Source: Streptomyces sp. NBC_01445 (GTDB lineage Bacteria; Actinomycetota; Actinomycetes; Streptomycetales; Streptomycetaceae). Taken from it: DNA of 64,000 bases. How positions within the stretch are numbered: position 1 is the first letter of the stretch; each line of letters begins with the position of its first letter. Both the position numbers and the translations under genes were made by a program. Positions 61,887-64,000 of the stretch are shown in pieces. The DNA lies in NCBI RefSeq assembly GCF_035918235.1, contig NZ_CP109485.1, positions 8,146,001 through 8,210,000 of the forward strand, given 5' to 3'. A model generated the notes under the pieces. The model saw only the letters and a program-made list of their open reading frames with translations. It searched no databases and was not told the DNA's origin.

Positions 61887-62789
61887 ATGGCGCACACCCA
61901 GAACACCCAGCACGCCGGCATGCGACGCGTCCTGCGCCGTGAAGTCGCGGGCATCATCGGCCTGCTCGCCGACGAACGCGACTTCACGGCAATGCGGAGC
62001 TACCGCACCTTCGCCTTCGACGACCACGACACGTACCTCCAGCAGGTGGAGAACCTCCTCCAGACCCTCGCCGCGCAGGGCGGACACACCACCGTTGCCC
62101 TCTTCGACCCCGAGGAGTACGCGGAGTTCTGCGCCGAGACCGGCCTCGAACCGGACACCCCCGCCAGCCGCACCCGCTTCACCGCCGAACTCGCCGTCAT
62201 GGGCACCACCGTCCCTTACGAGGGACAGCCCCTGGCCGACCTCCTGCCCGACCTGGTCGACGAGGCCGTCCGCCAGGCCACCTGGGAGTACGCCTCGTCC
62301 GTCCTCGCCCGGATCGGACCGTGCGGCGCCTGCGGCCGGGACATCGGAAGGGACGCCTTCGCCCGCGCCTCGCACCTCCTGACGCGGGTCCTAGACACGG
62401 CAGGCACCGGCGCCCACCACCTCGTGTGCAGCATTCCCACCGACGCGGAATCGGTGCTGTCGGTACTCCACGTCGACCGCTGCACCGAGGACAGCACACG
62501 ACTCGACGAGAAGGAGGCGCTCGAGTTCACCACGGTCCTCGCACTCGGCATCGCCACGGCAAGCCCGGGCGGCCTGGTCATGCGCACCACTGCCCCGGAC
62601 ACGGACGACCGCGTCCAAGGCTGGCGCCTGCGCGACGAACGCCTGCTACCGCTCACCGCGGCAGAAGTCTTCGACGCCTACTGCACCGACGCCCAGTCCG
62701 GCGACCTCGTCGCACCCGAGTCCGGCGTCGACTACTGCGCGGCACCCGATCTCGGGGACACCGGCCCCGAGGTCGGGCACACCCACTGA
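61887..62789 (+). CDS. Hypothetical protein, probably lineage-specific
   Basis: A 300-residue soluble protein that I do not recognise. The first 65 residues look helical (MRRVLRREVAGIIGLLADERDF, then DTYLQQVENLLQTLAAQ). A central part contains CGACGRDIGRDAF, a CxxC that might bind metal. The C-terminal half has acidic and alanine-rich stretches and no membrane segment. The start ATG has a GGGGGAACC leader. The gene is closed by a strong hairpin and follows the CoA ligase by 78 bases. Confidence 0.75.
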   Translation: MAHTQNTQHAGMRRVLRREVAGIIGLLADERDFTAMRSYRTFAFDDHDTYLQQVENLLQTLAAQGGHTTVALFDPEEYAEFCAETGLEPDTPASRTRFTAELAVMGTTVPYEGQPLADLLPDLVDEAVRQATWEYASSVLARIGPCGACGRDIGRDAFARASHLLTRVLDTAGTGAHHLVCSIPTDAESVLSVLHVDRCTEDSTRLDEKEALEFTTVLALGIATASPGGLVMRTTAPDTDDRVQGWRLRDERLLPLTAAEVFDAYCTDAQSGDLVAPESGVDYCAAPDLGDTGPEVGHTH

Positions 62790-62795
62790 AACGAC

Positions 62796-62832
62796 CGTGG
62801 GGCGCTCCACCACGAAGGTGAAGCGCCCCACG
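62796..62832. terminator. Bidirectional terminator before ptsI
   Basis: CGTGGGGCGCTCCACC pairs with GGTGAAGCGCCCCACG with one mismatch and a 5-base loop (ACGAA). It lies just after the 300-residue gene and just after the end of the convergent ptsI gene. Confidence 0.85.
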
Positions 62833-62851
62833 ACGGCGAACCGGCTTGTGG

Positions 62852-64000
62852 CTACTCGCCGGACAGCACGGCCTGAGCGGCCTTGCGGGCCTCCTCGGCG
62901 GAGTCCGAGGCACGGGCGGCCGAGGCCGCACGCTCGCACTGCGCCAGCGTGTACTTGCCGAGTGTCGCCCGCACGTAAGGAATCGACGCCGCACCCATGG
63001 AAAGGGAGGTGACGCCCAGACCGGTCAGGACACACGCGAGCAGCGGGTCGGATGCGGCCTCACCGCAGACGCCACAGCTCTTGCCCTCGGCCCTCGCCGC
63101 ATCCGCGGACAGGGCGACCAGGTCGAGCAGCGCGGGCTGCCACGGGTCCTGAAGCCGGGACACCGCACCGACCTGCCGGTCAGCGGCGAACGTGTACTGC
63201 GCCAGGTCATTGGTCCCCAGGGAAAGGAACTCGACCTCCTGAAGGATCGAACGCGCCCGCAGAGCGGCCGACGGAATCTCGACCATCGCGCCGAACTTCG
63301 CCTCAAGCCCCGCCTCACGGCACGCGTCGGCGAAGGCCTTCGCGTCGGCACGGTCGGCGACCATCGGCGCCATGACCTCGAGGTAGACCGGCAGGCCCTC
63401 AACAGCCTTGGCCAGCGCGGTCAGCTGCGTACGCAGCACCTCAGGGTGCTCGAGCAGCGAGCGCAGTCCACGCACACCCAGAGCCGGGTTCGGCTCGTCG
63501 GCGGGCGTCAGGAAGTCCAGCGGCTTGTCCGCACCGGCATCGAGGACGCGCACCACGACCCGGCCCTCGGGGAACGCCTCGAGAACCTTCCGATACGCCT
63601 CGACCTGCTTCTCCTCGGAAGGAGCGCGGCTGCTGTCGTCCAGGAACAGGAACTCGGTACGGAAGAGCCCCACACCCTCCGCACCGGCCTCGACCGCGGC
63701 CGGCACGTCGGCCGGACCGCCGACATTGGCAAGGAGCGGCACCTTGTGACCGTCAGACGTCGCACCGGGACCGGACGACGCGGCCAGCGCGGCCTTCCGC
63801 GCGGCGGAGGCGGCCTCCAGCTCGGCCCGCTTCTCCGGACTCGGATCGACGAAGATGTCGCCGGTGCTGCCGTCGACTGCGATCACCGTGCCCTCGGCGA
63901 GCTCACCCGCACCGGGCAGCGCGACCACGGCCGGCACCCCGAGCGCACGCGCCAGAATCGCGCTGTGACTGGTCGGCCCGCCCTCCTCGGTGACGAAGCC
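62852..64000 (-). CDS. ptsI: Phosphoenolpyruvate-protein phosphotransferase (Enzyme I), partial
   Basis: The C-terminal 382 residues of PTS Enzyme I; the gene continues past the right edge. The phosphohistidine motif GGPTSHSAILARALG is at the edge. Then come PEP-site residues in VGLFRTEFLFLDDSSRAP, VRVLDAGADKPLDFL, EPNPALGVRG and FGAMVEIPSAAL, and FLSLGTNDLAQYTFAADR and SCGVCGEAASDP follow. These are the expected PEP-utilising barrel blocks. It transfers phosphate from PEP to HPr to feed sugar uptake. The stop is next to a strong terminator. Confidence 0.96.
   Translation of the reverse strand, partial: GFVTEEGGPTSHSAILARALGVPAVVALPGAGELAEGTVIAVDGSTGDIFVDPSPEKRAELEAASAARKAALAASSGPGATSDGHKVPLLANVGGPADVPAAVEAGAEGVGLFRTEFLFLDDSSRAPSEEKQVEAYRKVLEAFPEGRVVVRVLDAGADKPLDFLTPADEPNPALGVRGLRSLLEHPEVLRTQLTALAKAVEGLPVYLEVMAPMVADRADAKAFADACREAGLEAKFGAMVEIPSAALRARSILQEVEFLSLGTNDLAQYTFAADRQVGAVSRLQDPWQPALLDLVALSADAARAEGKSCGVCGEAASDPLLACVLTGLGVTSLSMGAASIPYVRATLGKYTLAQCERAASAARASDSAEEARKAAQAVLSGE

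Overview
The window looks like a chromosomal segment of a Streptomyces or close relative. GC content is very high, GTG starts and 4-base stop/start overlaps are common, and lineage markers are present: RbpA, a mycothiol-dependent formaldehyde dehydrogenase, a polyprenol-phosphate-mannose synthase and a cvnABCD conservon. All calls come from reading the sequence; no database search was possible. I saw no tRNA, rRNA, CRISPR array, transposase or phage gene.

Layout. 1-9.4 kb: housekeeping and envelope genes: an amidohydrolase tail, ppm1, fxsA, rbpA with a sigma-R type promoter, an MFS permease, a glycerophosphodiesterase, the divergent yczE/yczR pair, and a FtsK-like ATPase whose P-loop lacks the lysine. 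9.4-15.1 kb: an ankyrin protein, two mini-ORFs with good ribosome binding sites, a HEAT-like protein, and a GT4-GT4-SGNH hydrolase operon. 15.2-20.5 kb: a 5-oxoproline module (pxpC, pxpB, pxpA, a DUF1445/D-glutamate-cyclase-like gene, an MFS transporter) divergent from a GntR/FCD regulator, with a perfect 17-bp palindrome between them. 20.6-27.9 kb: the most interesting locus, a three-gene operon coding for a kleisin-like, a KITE-like and a 1563-residue SMC/MukB-like protein, with no JetD-type nuclease beside it.

27.9-40.4 kb: a choline/glycine-betaine catabolic region. Reading from mscR down to the GMC oxidoreductase, one long minus-strand operon holds mscR, a decayed metallo-beta-lactamase gene, a dimethylglycine/sarcosine dehydrogenase, a 51-codon sarcosine-oxidase remnant, gbcA, an aldehyde dehydrogenase, an amino-acid/amine permease and a choline-dehydrogenase-like enzyme. 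An IclR regulator and a divergent ferredoxin/ferredoxin-reductase pair complete it. A related 38-bp element lies upstream of mscR and upstream of the ferredoxin gene. Together they would oxidise choline to betaine, demethylate betaine stepwise and detoxify the released formaldehyde through mycothiol.

40.5-49.4 kb: a small membrane protein and a cvnABCD conservon, with a fused OplAH-type hydantoinase/oxoprolinase gene placed between cvnC and cvnD. 49.6-64 kb: glpK-glpF, an EAL-CBS-GGDEF protein with degenerate catalytic motifs, a thiolase-like/DUF35 pair, a VanX-type dipeptidase, a Nudix protein, a GH31 glycosidase, acetoacetate-CoA ligase, a lineage-specific unknown, and ptsI running off the right edge.
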